Positions 1-12,364 of a stretch of DNA of 64,000 bases are shown piece after piece. Positions within the stretch are counted from its first letter, which is position 1. Every line of letters starts with the position of its first letter. The stretch is from assembly GCA_023079485.1 (NCBI GenBank), contig CM041115.1, positions 45,192,305 to 45,256,304 of the forward strand, read 5' to 3'. Both the position numbers and the translations under genes were made by a program. The notes below the pieces were generated by a model that was not told the DNA's origin, ran no database searches, and was given only the letters and a program-made list of their open reading frames with translations. The stretch is from Archilochus colubris. Its lineage: Eukaryota > Chordata > Aves > Apodiformes > Trochilidae.

Positions 1-561
1 GAATCCGAGCGCCGGATCATCTCCGGAGGCCCCTGCTCGCCGTCGCTTTGACGCGGCGGCGAGCGGCATCCCACGCCACACCACCCCCGGCCCCTCGGCG
101 GGATCCGCCAGAGCGAGGGCCGCGCTGCCGCTCCGCTGCGGCCTGGGCGCTGGCGGCCGCCCAGCGTCGGGGAGCCCGGGGAAAAGCGGCAGACAGCAGC
201 GGGGCCGCGCCAGAGCCCCGGCTTTAAAAAGAAAGAAAAATCCGGGAACACCCGGCCCCTGGCTCCTGCCTCGCAACAGGTGCCCGGGCCCCCGCCGGGG
301 GAAGGCGGCCCCGCGGCCCACAGGCCGCCTCGGCGGTTCAAACGCCGCGCCACTGCCGCCCGCTCCAGCGGAGGCTCGGCCCACCGCGCCGTGGCGGCTC
401 CCCGAGCAGGCCTGGCAGCCGCTGCCGCATTGTCGGCCCGCCGCCGCGTAAGGCCGCGCTCCCCCCGCCCGCCGCCCCCGGCCTCCCCAGCGCCCGCCCG
501 GGCCGCCGCTGCCCCGCTCCGCCCGCCCCGCCCGCGCGGCGCAGGCCTCGGCCAAGGATAC
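1..561 (-). other. TNPO1: TNPO1 intron, 5' part, CpG-rich
   Basis: This is the beginning of the intron after the assigned TNPO1 exon, read on the minus strand and running out of the window. It is extremely GC- and CpG-rich and forms the 3' half of the TNPO1 CpG island. Long open frames on both strands here reflect the lack of AT-rich stop codons and match no protein I recognise. Confidence 0.75.
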
Positions 562-675
562 TTGTTGCACGGCCCTCTGCGTCGTGGTGTCCGGCGACTG
601 CGACTCCTTGAGCAGCTGCAGGATCTGCTGGAGTCCCTGCTCGTCGGGCTTCCACTCATACTCCATCTTGGCTTG
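562..675 (-). CDS. TNPO1: Transportin-1 5' coding exon (partial gene)
   Basis: Read on the minus strand, an ATG at 666-664 opens 35 codons that run to 562 and begin [19 protein letters not shown]. This matches the N-terminus of vertebrate transportin-1 (karyopherin beta-2), the HEAT-repeat import receptor that carries PY-NLS cargoes such as hnRNP A1 through the nuclear pore and is released by RanGTP. The paralogue TNPO2 lacks the MEYEWK start, so TNPO1 is preferred. The exon ends at CAACAA followed by a GT donor (GTATCC, 561-556), phase 0. Upstream is a pyrimidine-rich tract ending in TTTTCCAG (about 696-676), a good acceptor, so the exon starts with CAA GCC AAG before the ATG. Known mammalian isoforms have a short extension ending Gln-Thr-Lys just before this Met; here the codons read Gln-Ala-Lys, so the reading frame continues upstream of the acceptor. 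The remaining exons lie left of base 1. Confidence 0.93.
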
Positions 676-1260
676 CTGGAAAACACAGAGAAGAGGCGGC
701 CGCTGTTTGCGGCGCGGCAGGGCCCAGGCTGGGGGAGGCGGGAGGGCGGAAAAGAAGGCAGGCCGGAGGGAGGGGGCACGGCGGCGCCCAGCCCGCTCCG
801 GCTCTCGCCCCCGCAGCGCGCACCCCACCAGCCAGCCAGACACGGACAAACGAACGACACCAACCTGCTCACACCGCCTCCCGCTGCGCTCCGCGCCGAT
901 CAGACTGAGTCACGGCCAATTTGTAATCCGGCCCCAAGAGCCGCCTCGCGTCCCGCTGGGTCCTAGCGCCGGGCACGCCTCCGCTCGCCCGGGCCGCCTC
1001 GGGCCCGCCGGCGCCGCCGTCAGCCTTTTCCCTGTGCGTCCCACACCGCCAGGAGCCTGGAGGCGACAAAACCCGGGCCCCTCAGTCCCGGACGGTGGGA
1101 AACGGGGAGTCTCCTCCTCAGCCACCCGCCCGAGAACTGAGAGAAAGCTCTCGCAGCCGCGACAGGCGAGGGGCGTAGCGGCGTCCCGGCCCCGGCCCGG
1201 CCTCCTGGGACGCAGCTCCGCAGCCCCTGGCAGCGAGCGGTGAGACAGCTGCCCACGGAG
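676..1260 (-). promoter_or_regulatory. TNPO1: TNPO1 CpG-island promoter and 5' untranslated region
   Basis: The GC-rich, CpG-dense sequence continues from the coding exon to about 1260 and then changes sharply to AT-rich DNA. Because the coding exon is preceded by a splice acceptor, at least one upstream first exon and the transcription start site should lie here. Visible motifs include a consensus AP-1 site TGAGTCA at 906-912 and a CCAAT box at 916-920, with no clear TATA box, as is usual for a housekeeping CpG-island promoter. The exact first exon and start site cannot be fixed from sequence alone. Confidence 0.7.
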
Positions 1261-4200
1261 GAGAAGCGCGGGTGCGAAAGCAGATCCAGGAGTCAGGACC
1301 GTGGTACCTGCGTTGCCATCTGCTGTACTCGTACGTGACTTGGTTGCGTTCTGAAGAGCCCTCAGAAGGTCTCAACTCTATGTCAAAAAGGAATAGGACC
1401 AACGACGCAAGAAGAGGGATGGAGGGGCAGAAACACCAAGGGAGGATGGCACTCAGAAATTACGGACACAAGCATTACTTTTGCCAAATTCTACCGGCAA
1501 ACTAGGTGCACTAGGCAAAAATAACATTAGATATATGAAATGAGGGAAGTGACCAGAAAGCACGGTTGTAACAACAGAAAAAGGCAGGAATAAAAGTGAG
1601 CCATGGGTCCACAGTTAAGAAAAATACAGGTTTTCTTTCCATTAGTGTAACCAGAATTAAATCTCTCTGCAGAAAGGAAAAGGCCTGCAAATCAGAGTAT
1701 GATTGGGAGCCTACAATTGGTGGGGATATATAAATGCTTTATACAACTATCCTCCTTGGACAGGTTCCTCCTTAAGTTCCATATGGGATCCTTTGCCACT
1801 GGGAACTACTCAGTGTATATAGAAATCAAAGCAGCTATCACATCTTCCTGGATACAATCTCATCTTGATCATTACCTTTAAGTTATTTTTTCCTACGTTA
1901 ATTTTTGCTTCTTTTAAATTCTGTAGGGGAGCAGGAGAGGAGAAAATAATTTAACTGAGCCAAGAAAAAAATTCACACTGAAAGCAAGGAACATTACAGA
2001 ACAAGACGAGAATATTGTTTATCTATCCTTCAGTTCTTTCCTTTCTACCACTTGTTTCCTTCAAGAAATAATCTTGGGAGAAAGGAATTCAGAGTCATGT
2101 CAAATGAAGTACTAGGCAGAGACATGACAGCTAGCATTCAAAACATAAGATGAGCCTGTTTCATCCCACTCTGTCATCAGAATGTCATAGAAAAAAATCT
2201 AAATACTCCACCTGTATATGTAAAGAAAACAAAAGTTAACTGAAGAAAAGAGCCTTACACAAATGCAGAAGCTGATCTTTGATTTCTAATTATCCACGCT
2301 TCAGATGTCATGCACTAGCCAGACTCCACCAGTTCACAACCATGTTAAAAAAAAAAACCCAACAAACAAAGAACCAACAACAAAAACCCGCCACCAAACA
2401 GTAGCCTGGATCTTTAATTAATTTCTCTCTCCACAAACCTTGTCATATTATACTTCAGTATCCCTAAAAACCTCACAATTTTTTTATCTTTGGCTTTGTT
2501 GCTAGTACTGTCTTCCTTTTCTCAGAATGTCCCATTAGATCAAAATGAAGTGATACATATCTGGCATTTGCTGACAAGGAAACAAAAGGAATGGCTACAG
2601 TATGTAGCAATGAGTACTAATTCAGAACCTATTAGCTTATGTAGTAGCTCTGAATGCTACCAGGAGGGCTTCCAAGACAACTCAATGTTTTTTTCTGGAA
2701 AGCATCCTTACCATCACATTCAAGTCTACTTGGTGCTAGGTCTTTCAGTCTCTCCTGTTGCTATCCATTATGTTATAAACAGATACTAAGAGGAACCTTT
2801 CAGGTTTTTTATTAGTTGTTTTCTAATCAGGAACCTGTATAATAATTGACAGAAAATACTCTAGAAACACATGTAGACAGCACAAATAGGCTATTCATAA
2901 CAGAATGGCCTCCCCACTCCTTCAGTAGTGTCAATGCACCAAAAAGAGAAAGGAGACTGGTGCAAATCCCTCCCAACGAGGAGGCAGTAAATGGATCTTC
3001 ACAGCTAGGAAGTGTTCCATCCCTCAAATGCCATAGCCTCCAAACTGTACACTTGGAAAGCACAACTTCTTGCTAATAGTGATTTTGAAACTAGTTAAAA
3101 ATAAATGCTCTATCATAAAAATTAATTATCAAATTTGTTCTGTTTTCAGAATTTCTGCCACTTCACCATTTAGAAAATGTTTTCCAGGATTTAGTTTTAC
3201 TGCATTGGTAATACTGGAGGGTTTTTTTTTTCTTTAGGAAGAATTCTAACGAGCTAACTTCTTGTCACAAAACATAGGCATTGCAACTTGTAAATAATAG
3301 TAATCAGTCACTCAACACACAGCTGAAATCCAGGCTTCCAAATTTCCATGCAGACTGCTTATAATGTCTCTCTGTACCTCTGTGTATAGAAAGCTTGTAT
3401 GCATGGAGGAAATAACAGTTATTCCATAATAATTTTTTGTGTAAACCCTCTTATTTCAGACACAGACTGATGTGGATTAAGCTAAGCAGAAAAACCCCTC
3501 TCATAACAAAGAATAAGCGTGTCTATGCGAAGGAGCTCATGCAGACTAGCTAGTCAGGTATCATATTGTAATGCCTTCTGCCTGGAGAAATGCCCCAAGC
3601 TTTTATTTAGCATACTGGTAGTCCTCACATCCAGCATAACAAAGGAGAATCCATTCTTAATCAGTTAGTCCTGTCTTTCTCAGGTCAGACATATAATACA
3701 AGATCAATATTTATTTTAAAAATATTTGAGTGGTCTTCAGAAGAAGATAGTTTTACACTTTGAAGTACCAGAAAGGTTACTGAAGAGACAGATAGGATAG
3801 ACAGTCTGGAAGGATTTTCTGTCCATGGATGAAATGTCTGTAAATTTAATTTTCTGCTTATCGAGAGATGATTGGTTATTATGAGAGAAGGGTTGTTCTA
3901 AACACCAGGCTGAGGAAACTTCAGAAACACATTTCAAAAATGAGATCTGAACATTACTTTGTATTTATGGAGAGTCCTAAAAAACATGTGTCAGAAAAGG
4001 CTTAAATACTTTCCGTCTAATGCAACAGTAACTAATTTCACTGTTGCAAGTACAATTCTGTTCAACACAGGACTTCCATGGTAAAATCTGCACAAATCGT
4101 TAACAAGTTCCCAGGTGTGGAATTTCTTTTTGGTACCTAAGGTCACAAAAAACCACAGTTTTTAAGAGTTCTCCAGGGTCAGAGAATTACAAAAGTCTGA

Positions 4201-4266
4201 GTAAATACCAATAGGAAATCCAGCTAACAGAAGTTAAGACAAATCAAGTATGATCCAACCTACAAT
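1261..4266. other. Intergenic AT-rich stretch, no gene seen
   Basis: This lies directly upstream of the TNPO1 CpG island. It is AT-rich DNA with A- and T-runs (for example the A-rich tract near 2346-2390) and short open frames of up to about 100 codons without recognisable domains or splice context. I see no RNA gene and no clear transposon fragment. Confidence 0.6.
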
Positions 4267-5298
4267 GTTGTAGTCAATGGGATGGAGTCTAGCTGGAAGT
4301 CTGTTTCTAGAGGAGTCCCTCAGGGGTCAGTACTGAGACCAGAACTATTCAATATATTTATTGATGACCTGGATAAGGGAGCCGAGTGTACTATCATCAA
4401 GTTTGCTGATGACACAAAACTGGGAGGAGTGGCTGTGCTGTCCAGAAGGCTGTGCTGCCATTCAGAGGGACCTGGACAGGCTGGAGAGTGGGGCAGGGAG
4501 AAATTTAATCAATTACAACAAGGGCAAGTATAAAGTCTTGCATCTGGTAAAGAACAACCCCCGGTAACAGTACAGATTGGGGTCTGAGCTGTTGGAGAGC
4601 AGCACAGGGGAAAGGGAACTGGGGGTGCTGGTGGATGAAAGGATGACCGTGAGCCAACAATGTGCCCTGGTGGCCAAGAAGGCCAATGGCATCCTGGGGT
4701 GCATTAGAAGGGGGGTGTTTAGTTGGTCGAGAGAGGTTCTGCTCCCCCTCTACTCTGCCCTGGTGAGGCCACAACTGGAATATTGTGTCCAGTTTGTGGC
4801 CCCTCAGTTCCAGAAGGACCAGGAGCTTCTTGAAAGGGCCCAGTGCAGAGCGACCAAGATGATTAAGGGATGGAACATCTCCCTTATGAGGAAAGATGGA
4901 GGGAGCCAGACCTCATCAGCTTGGAGGAGAATGAGGAGTGACCTCATCTATGTTTATAAATATGTAAGGGGCGAGTGCCAGGAGGACAGAGCCAGGCTCT
5001 TCTCTGGGGTGACTAACAACAGGACTAGGGGCAACGGTTATAAACTGGAGCACAGGCAGTTCTGTATAAATATTAGGAAGAATTTTTTCACTATGAGGGT
5101 GACAGAGAACTGGAACAGGCTGCCCACAGAGGTTGTGCAGGAGTCTCCTTTCCTGGAGACATTCAAAACCCACCTGGATGCATTCCTGTGTGACCTGAGG
5201 TAGGTGACCCTGCTCTGGCAGGGGGGTTGGACTAGATGATCTTTTAAGTTCCCTTCCAATCCCTAACTTTCTATGATTTTTTGATTCTATGCTATAAT
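4267..5298 (+). mobile_element. CR1 LINE, 5'-truncated copy 1 (RT C-terminal half and 3' end)
   Basis: This copy encodes the C-terminal half of the CR1 ORF2 reverse transcriptase. A first frame from 4282 has the GVPQGSVL block followed by FADDTKLGG, which carries the catalytic Asp-Asp pair. After a frameshift, the frame continues with [10 protein letters not shown] near 4450, then [40 protein letters not shown] and [14 protein letters not shown], ending at 5203. A TAA in CCCCGGTAACAG near 4564 breaks this frame again. The 3' end carries the CR1 signature GGTTGGACTAGATGATCTTT and a degenerate ATTCTATG-type tail at about 5265-5298. Bird CR1s are usually 5'-truncated like this. It is nearly identical to the copy at 12310-13522. 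Confidence 0.93.
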
Positions 5299-8200
5299 AG
5301 TGAGCCTTGGTCAAAAGTAAGAAGTTTTTCAGAATGTACCAAACTAATAATTTGCATCATCGGTAACGATGGTAAGCTTATCTAATAAATGAACTTTATT
5401 TTTTCTATCTATAGATGGAATTCTTCTATTTGTAAGGAGCAATTTGATAGCAACATTCAAAGCAGCAGATGTACTGGGCTTTCAGATAATATAATTTCAG
5501 ATTTGGGTACAGTTAATTGACCTTAATTTCCTGCTGTCATTCATGCCCTGTGGCTAGTAGGTCTAGGAGTAGATTAAGAACAGACAATTCTAGCTGAAAT
5601 TGGTTTTGTCTTATGTTGCATATCATACTAGAAACAGTGTGTGTGTGCAAGTTGATGCCATAGTGTGACACCTCATAACAAAGCTGAACTCAGATTTCCT
5701 GTGACACTGGACATCTTAATATTGGAGGCAAATCTGTAATGCAGTTTGCTTTCCCTGGAATATCACCTTGATGGACTTTTTGATAAGTTACCTGCTAAGG
5801 AAATCTGCTACACTGCTGTTTGTGAACAAGGGAGAACTGTGCCAGCTCGTGATTGTGACATCCTTATCCACAGTTTCACGGTTTCTTTTCCCAAAGGTGA
5901 AAAGCAGTATTTCTTCTGGCAGATTATATCTGTAAAAGCCTGCACTGTGGAATCCCATGAGCAGATGAGATAACATGCATGATAACCTGACGGCCTGTAA
6001 TTCCATTTTTCTCACAGAGGTATGTTCCTTCTGTATTTCATGAATACCTGTAATCCTCATGCATCCAATGAGTATGGAGGCAAGGCTACAGCAATAGTTT
6101 CCATATATACATATGTTCCACCCCACTATGGCAGATAAAATGGAAGATAGGCCACAGCATACCCTATCACTTGATGTTTTGTAGGACACTTAAAACTTAA
6201 TGCAAATTAGGTTTACAAATATCAACAGATAGCACAGGCTCATGTACAAGTCAGAAAGGAAAACCAAGTGCAGTGCTGTTGTTGAGTTCAATTAGATACA
6301 TGAAATGGTCAGCTGCAGAGACAAAATCCTGCTACGCTTTCACCAGTTTCAAAATCATCATGAGTGCTTTGAATTCCAATTCAATATGACCAAACACCAT
6401 TTTTGTAATTGATTAGAAGTCCAGCTGACTGAAAAAGTGGTAGACATAGTGCAAAACAGCCATGCTCTCTGGATTTCAAAATATCTTTGATCAACTACTT
6501 TTCTGTACAAGAATAAATTTGGATGCATCATATCTTCAAAATCACTGTTATTTCATTTCCACAGATAGAGGTATCAAGTGGAAAGATACTGTCTTGCATA
6601 TGATTGTGTGCACCGTAATCACACAGGCTAGATATCAAAATGGCAGTACATGTTCTTAATGCTGGCAGTCATAAAAAATCCTGAAACTAAATAGAAGGCT
6701 GGTTGACAAAATCATCACCCCCTCAATTTGTGACAGAAGATATCAGATCAGATGAAGCCTAAAATAGTAAAACCTCCCCCTCTCACCCCTTTTTTCATTT
6801 TTTTTTCTCCTGACCAGAAGCTTCTTTCTCCATATTTTAGAATACTCAAGACTCCTACATGAAACATATGAGCCTCTGTAATTGCCGAACATGAGAGGGA
6901 TTTTTGAAGGCATTTAAAATAAAGATTAACTACAGTCTGGGAAGTGAAAGTGGAATGCTCTGCCCCAGGTAACAACCCTACTCTTTACTGTAACAGGCTA
7001 AATCTATTCTGAGGGGGTAAATGAGCATGCAAAGGCATAATTCTTAAGGGTTCAAGAGTCTTACTTCTATCTCTACTGTCAGATTTCATGTCTGTAATTT
7101 AGCATGTGCTCTTTTCCAGCTAAAAATCTTTCAAGCAAGTGTCAGTTGCATATGAACCCTGTTCAACTCCCTGTTTTTGTACATAGTAAACCTTTCTCTT
7201 TGCTGTAGGAGACAAAGCAGCTGGTGTCTGCTACAGGATTTTGGTTGAACTTAAGTTTCTGTAATTGATGATTCAGGGTACCCAAAGACAGAGATAAAAC
7301 CAAAATGATATCTAGCTTTCAAAGCTGTTCCTCCTTAACAAATCAGGACTTAGACTTTTGCAAATACCTGAGAAAAGTAGCAGATATAATTTAAAAATAA
7401 AGTTATGGATGAAAAACTACATCCTTGAATAAGACTGTGAGAAAAGTCCCTGAAATTATGGCATTTACTTTCCTTCTGTTAACCATCATCCATATCAACT
7501 TAGAGGTCAGTAAAAACAAAACAACAAAACAAAAAAAATCAGAGATGAGAGATTCCTATCTCCACTTACTGCATGTTTGAGAAAGTGGTCCTAGTCCCTG
7601 CAAACCTTGGAAGGAAGGTCATAAAAAAAGAAACTCCACAGAGCCTTTCCCTCTAAGAATGGCTCAGCTGTAACAGACAGGGCCTTTCTGGAAGGCCCCT
7701 TGGTGGTACAAGATGTAGTAAACATCTTCTTCTTTTCAAAAATGCTCAGAGAGGAAATTGCCTCCTACTCTGACAATATGGGAGAAGTACACCACAGCAA
7801 ATGTGAAGGAGAGTACAAGTCATCATGAGACAGAGCCAAGTTCAGGGAAGTTCTTGGTCCTGAAGAGTGCATTGCTTTTTTAAAATTAAGTTATTCACAA
7901 TTATTAACGTCCCCCGTCCCCACACCCCCAAGAAACTAATCTAAGGAAGCTGTGATCTGTTTCTTAGCTAATTTTGAAAATTCTGTACCATGATGAAGCA
8001 AAACAAATCATCAGTTCTTTAACTGTAGTAAGCAGATGCTTTAATGAACCAACTAATTTTAATGCAAAATATGTATAAATCGCTTATATGTCCCCCATAA
8101 AACAGCTGACCAGTTTAAATGGATTTTTTTCTACACCACCATCTCAATAAACATAATTATGCAGTGGAGACATCCTTGGTATATTTTTACATTAAAATGT

Positions 8201-8710
8201 AAAAGACGTAAAGATATCAAGACCCTTTTGCTAGCAGAAAGAACTAACAAGTACAAGAAAAATAGCATATATATTTAGGAGTATATTTTCATGCATAAAT
8301 TAGATAAGAATGAACTACTGAGGAGAGAAAAAGCTATAAATGTAAAGCAAAACTAAAAAAACATAAAATCAAACTTTTTGACATTATGGTTTAAGTTAGT
8401 AAAACTGGTTGTTTTACGTTGTTAAAATCAGGCCACTGTCTTTTCACAGCATGCACCGGCACCAATGTAAAGAAAGTACTACAAAGGATGTCTCAAAAAA
8501 CTGATGGATCTCCTCTGGTGCAAAACTCATCAGGCATTATTAGGAATCCAGTATAGGGATCAAACCAAATATTATGTCAGGAGCACTAAGAACTGATAAG
8601 TCACAATTAGGTTTTATTTTTACTTCTTGGCAAAATGTTGCGCATTCAGGATTCACACAATTCAAGACCACACACTCACCCAGTTTTGTCCCCTTTTTTT
8701 TCCTTTTTTA

Positions 8711-8731
8711 AATACACACTTAGTGTGTATT
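8711..8731. repeat. Perfect 9-bp inverted repeat
   Basis: AATACACAC (8711-8719) is followed by the three bases TTA and by GTGTGTATT (8723-8731), its exact reverse complement. It lies in an ACAC-rich patch about 70 bp left of a larger hairpin. No function is assigned. Confidence 0.85.
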
Positions 8732-8798
8732 AAAACATTCACACACAGAACACACATGAAAGACGTGCAATTGCCCGCCACACTACCACTGCCAAAGA

Positions 8799-8853
8799 CA
8801 GTATCACTGCCAAATCTATCACTGGTGGCAACACCAGTGCTTTGGTGATACTG
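8799..8853. repeat. 55-nt imperfect hairpin
   Basis: The inner arms CACTGGTG (8820-8827) and CACCAGTG (8832-8839) pair exactly around the loop GCAA. The outer arms CAGTATCAC (8799-8807) and GTGATACTG (8845-8853) pair exactly, as do CAAA (8811-8814) and TTTG (8841-8844). Small internal bulges separate the three helices. The length is compatible with a cruciform or a short structured RNA, but no known family is recognised. Confidence 0.8.
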
Positions 8854-11594
8854 CAGTATGGACAGCAACATTGCAGGCTAAACCATCACCCCTGGTGATT
8901 GTAACAGAAGAGAAATTTAGTGTACCCTAGATGGCTGATGAACTTTATTACTGCAGTAAGTGCCTTTTCTAAGGTCTTTAAGATGCTCTTTCCTCAAGGA
9001 AGTGACAGGCAGTATTTGGGTTGGTATTAGTCCCCAGGTGATTCCAGCAAGCTGGCACCTTTCCTGCCTAGGGACTACTGGCAGTCATACATGAACTGAT
9101 AGGGACACAAATGGGAAAAAAATTTTAAAGACTTTCAGAGAGAAACTGGAATTCAGTCTTCTATCTTATGAACCTAAGTACAATTTTTTGGCCTTCCCTA
9201 ATCTCTAGTGTCAGATAAATATTCTGAAATTACAACCTCCTAGAAAAAAGTGAGCGAATAATTAGTGATTTGGAGTTCTGTTCCCTCCAAAAGAGACAAA
9301 GCTATGCTTGTGATCATCATTCCCAAATTAACTGCTCCAACCATACACATAAACAAAAGGAATTATTTCCTAAGTACCTGAATCACATAAGCAAAATTTT
9401 TTACATAAATGAGCAAATAGGACTTATTTGAACTTCCAGACACCTCTAAGAACAGACTGCAGACATTGCTTGTCTCTCAAGCCTCAGGCAAAGAAAAGAG
9501 TAAAAAGGATTGGAAGGTAAAGGTAGAAGGTACAGATACCCACCCCCTACTCTCCCCAAATTGTTCCTACATAAACATACGCAGTGGAAGTTGCACACAT
9601 ATTAAAAACAAACAAAAAAACCCCCCAAGTATTCAATGTTTTAAAAGGTTTGTTGTCTTTTGTTTTTTCCATTGCCCAAAGGCAAAAGAAATTTATTTAG
9701 TGGAGAAAACATAATTCAAAATAATTCAATCTACCTTAAATGCACAGGTTTTTAAAGAACTTTAAGGTGATTTTAATAAATTTTATAAAAATCAGTTGCA
9801 AATAGCTTCACCAACTTTACTAAATAAATTTGGTGGCATTCTACATCACATCTTTGCCATAAAATAGTATGTAACCACATGAAACAAAGCTATAAAAAGT
9901 TGAAAACACAGACACTAGTTGAACTGTCTGCAGATAAGGGAATAAGTTAATGTCTCAGTCCTGTGAATCATTTCTTATACATTATCATGATGAAGAATCT
10001 CAGGGGTTTTTTCTGATGGTGATTTTATAGTCTTCATCTTGAGGCTCAATTTACTGATCCACAGAACACTTTCTTCTATGCTGTTGTCAACAAAACAGAA
10101 TGCAAAAGGCATTATGAGATAGTTTTTACCCTTTCACAGATTTTAAGTGGAAATTCTCTTTCAATGCAGTTCACAGATGTCTTAAGTCTCTCTCTCAGTT
10201 CTCATTCTCCCCCATATCTGCCTACCATACAACACCTGCATTTGGTTTCATAAGTCACTTGTAAGCAACACATAGAGAAGACTGTTTTTCCTGGGCACTA
10301 CTCTAACTCAAACACTACCTATAAAATTATTTTCAACTGTAAATGGGTATGGGGTGGTATTTGCACAACATGACAGACATTTTTTTTGTTCAGTTTTTTA
10401 AAAATTTCTTTCAAGTTACCTTCAACAACAAAACTCAGCCTTTGACAGTGTACTAGCTTTAAAATGGTGTATTACAAAAAATTTAAAAGTATACTTGTCA
10501 AACCTGGTCCTACTATCACAGCATACCACTACCAAAAGCATTAAAGTTGCTTAGAATGGATAAGATCAACATGGACTTTAAGTATTTTTACAGGATCAAA
10601 ATTTAACTTAGAATTCTACCTAAGGAAAGCAGAATTCAGTCAAAAACACAGTAAGGACTAAATTAGCATGATCTTAAAAGATACCAAAAGTATAGAGAGG
10701 ACAGATAAACTTCACTCAAATAAAAAGATGCATTTGCTTGCCTTTGTTCAGGTCTTCCTAGATAAAAGGCTGAAGCAATTAATCTACACCATACTGTCAC
10801 AACAGTGTCATGAATTTTATTATCTTAAATTGACATAATCTTCTGGACGCTGCAAGGATTAAATTGCAATGAAAATATTACTCTGTAAGTGACCACTTTA
10901 TTTAATTTCCTCTGTACTTGACTTATGTATTGTAAGGTCCAGAGAAGATGCTGGAAGGGATGTTGCAGAGATAAAAGCACACACCACAGCACCTTTCCTA
11001 GGATTCCTTCTGACAGATGTAAAGTCCTGTCACAAATTAAAAATTTTCCTATACTGGATAACTTGAAATTAATACTTCACCTCCTTATTTACCATTTTAT
11101 CATCAGATCTCTCCCTTCTAACAAGTTCCTTACGATTTCTGCTAGCACCTCTGATAAAACAAAAGCATTAGTAAAAATAGATGAAAAATACAAATCTTAT
11201 TTTCTATTATTATACACCCTACCTGTAGAATTTTACATTAGAATAGAATATTCCTAAGTATCACTTTTTATTTGTGACAACAGCAATTAAGATTACCAGT
11301 AAATCACAGGCCATCTTTTAGAATTTTTATCACTGCTGAAGCCCAACTTGTATTACCTCAGATAATCGAAGATAGTTATTTGTTTTCAAGGGCATACTGT
11401 TTCACTGAAGCTTCAAGAAATAAGCGTGGTAAAGAAGTTCCAGATCATCTCCATGTCCCATTAAATCTGTATTAGTTCTGCATTTAGAAACATCCTGAAA
11501 TATATTTATCCAAAGCAAGGCCTAAAGGAGACTCTCAGAAGGCAACCTTTGGGGTCTTATTTTATTTGTCTGTCTTTTTTTAAACTATGTTTAA

Positions 11595-11657
11595 CAAAAA
11601 AAAAAAAAAAAACAAAACAGCTCCACCCTAGTGGAGCTGAGGTTATCAAAACCTCAG
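11595..11657. repeat. A18 tract followed by two adjacent hairpins
   Basis: A run of 18 A at 11595-11612 precedes CAGCTCCAC (11618-11626), loop CCTA and GTGGAGCTG (11631-11639). A second stem, CTGAGGTT (11637-11644), loop ATCAA and AACCTCAG (11650-11657), follows and shares the bases CTG with the first. Both stems are perfect. Read on the minus strand, the stems are followed by a long T run. Confidence 0.8.
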
Positions 11658-11865
11658 TATGATCCATTAGCCCTGTTACCTAGCACAAAAGAAACAAAGC
11701 AAAGGCAGTAGTTTCAAAGTCTGCTGATTCTGAATCTCATGAGCTGATATTCTGAAAAGAGAAAATATTTTAAGTATGCAGCTTCACATATCCTATTAAT
11801 TTCTCATCTAAACCTCTCATCTTTCAAACACATTGTATGACAATTAATGGTAATAATACTAAAAA

Positions 11866-11894
11866 TACTACTACTACTACTACTACTACTACTA
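11866..11894. repeat. (TAC)n trinucleotide microsatellite
   Basis: About 29 bases of uninterrupted TAC/ACT repeats lie in AT-rich intergenic DNA. Confidence 0.95.
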
Positions 11895-12364
11895 ATCACA
11901 TGCAAGAGTGACCTCTTTCTCACAGAATTTGCTTATCAGTATAATCTTCTTCAACCTACAGTTTAGAAGGCTGCAAATGGAAACAGCAAACAAAAGGAAG
12001 GATACCTTGAACTGTACACTGCAAATGAGGGAAGCTGTGAATACTGCTCATTTCCCTTTCTATAGTTCTTTTTGCTATTTTGATTCTGCTCAATCACTGA
12101 TAAATTAAGAGAATCACTGAAATAGACAGTGCATAACCTAGAACAAGCTTCCTTGGTAAACTGAAAGACAGATTGTCATAATAAATTGTAAAATATATCA
12201 CAAGTACTCATTTGCTCAGAGAACCAATAGAGTAGTGTTCTGGGAGAACCAGGTATTCTCCAGAAGCAAAGAATAGCCTGAAATTACAGTAATGAGGGTA
12301 AAAACAGGTGGATGGATGATGACAGAGAAGCAGATGTAGTTTATCTTGATTTCAGGAAGGAATT

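Larger units (their letters stand above)
5299..12309. other. Intergenic AT-rich stretch with hairpins and a microsatellite
   Basis: I recognise no gene or large transposon in these 7 kb. Supported small features are inverted repeats at 8711-8731, 8799-8853 and 11618-11657, an 18-base A tract at 11595-11612 and a trinucleotide microsatellite at 11866-11894. Open frames are short and lack known domains. Confidence 0.55.

Noticed and set aside
280..1243. Plus-strand open frames of 228 and 219 codons across the TNPO1 island
   Set aside because: They overlap the TNPO1 exon in antisense, are rich in Pro/Arg/Ala as expected from CpG-rich DNA, and contain no known motif.
1272..1505. A 77-codon plus-strand frame just outside the TNPO1 island, as a divergent gene
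   Set aside because: No domain, donor site or conserved peptide is visible. A divergent noncoding transcript is possible but cannot be supported from sequence alone.
4916..5314. A 132-codon minus-strand frame
   Set aside because: It is the antisense shadow of CR1 ORF2; the matching shadow also appears over copy 2 (13399-13130).
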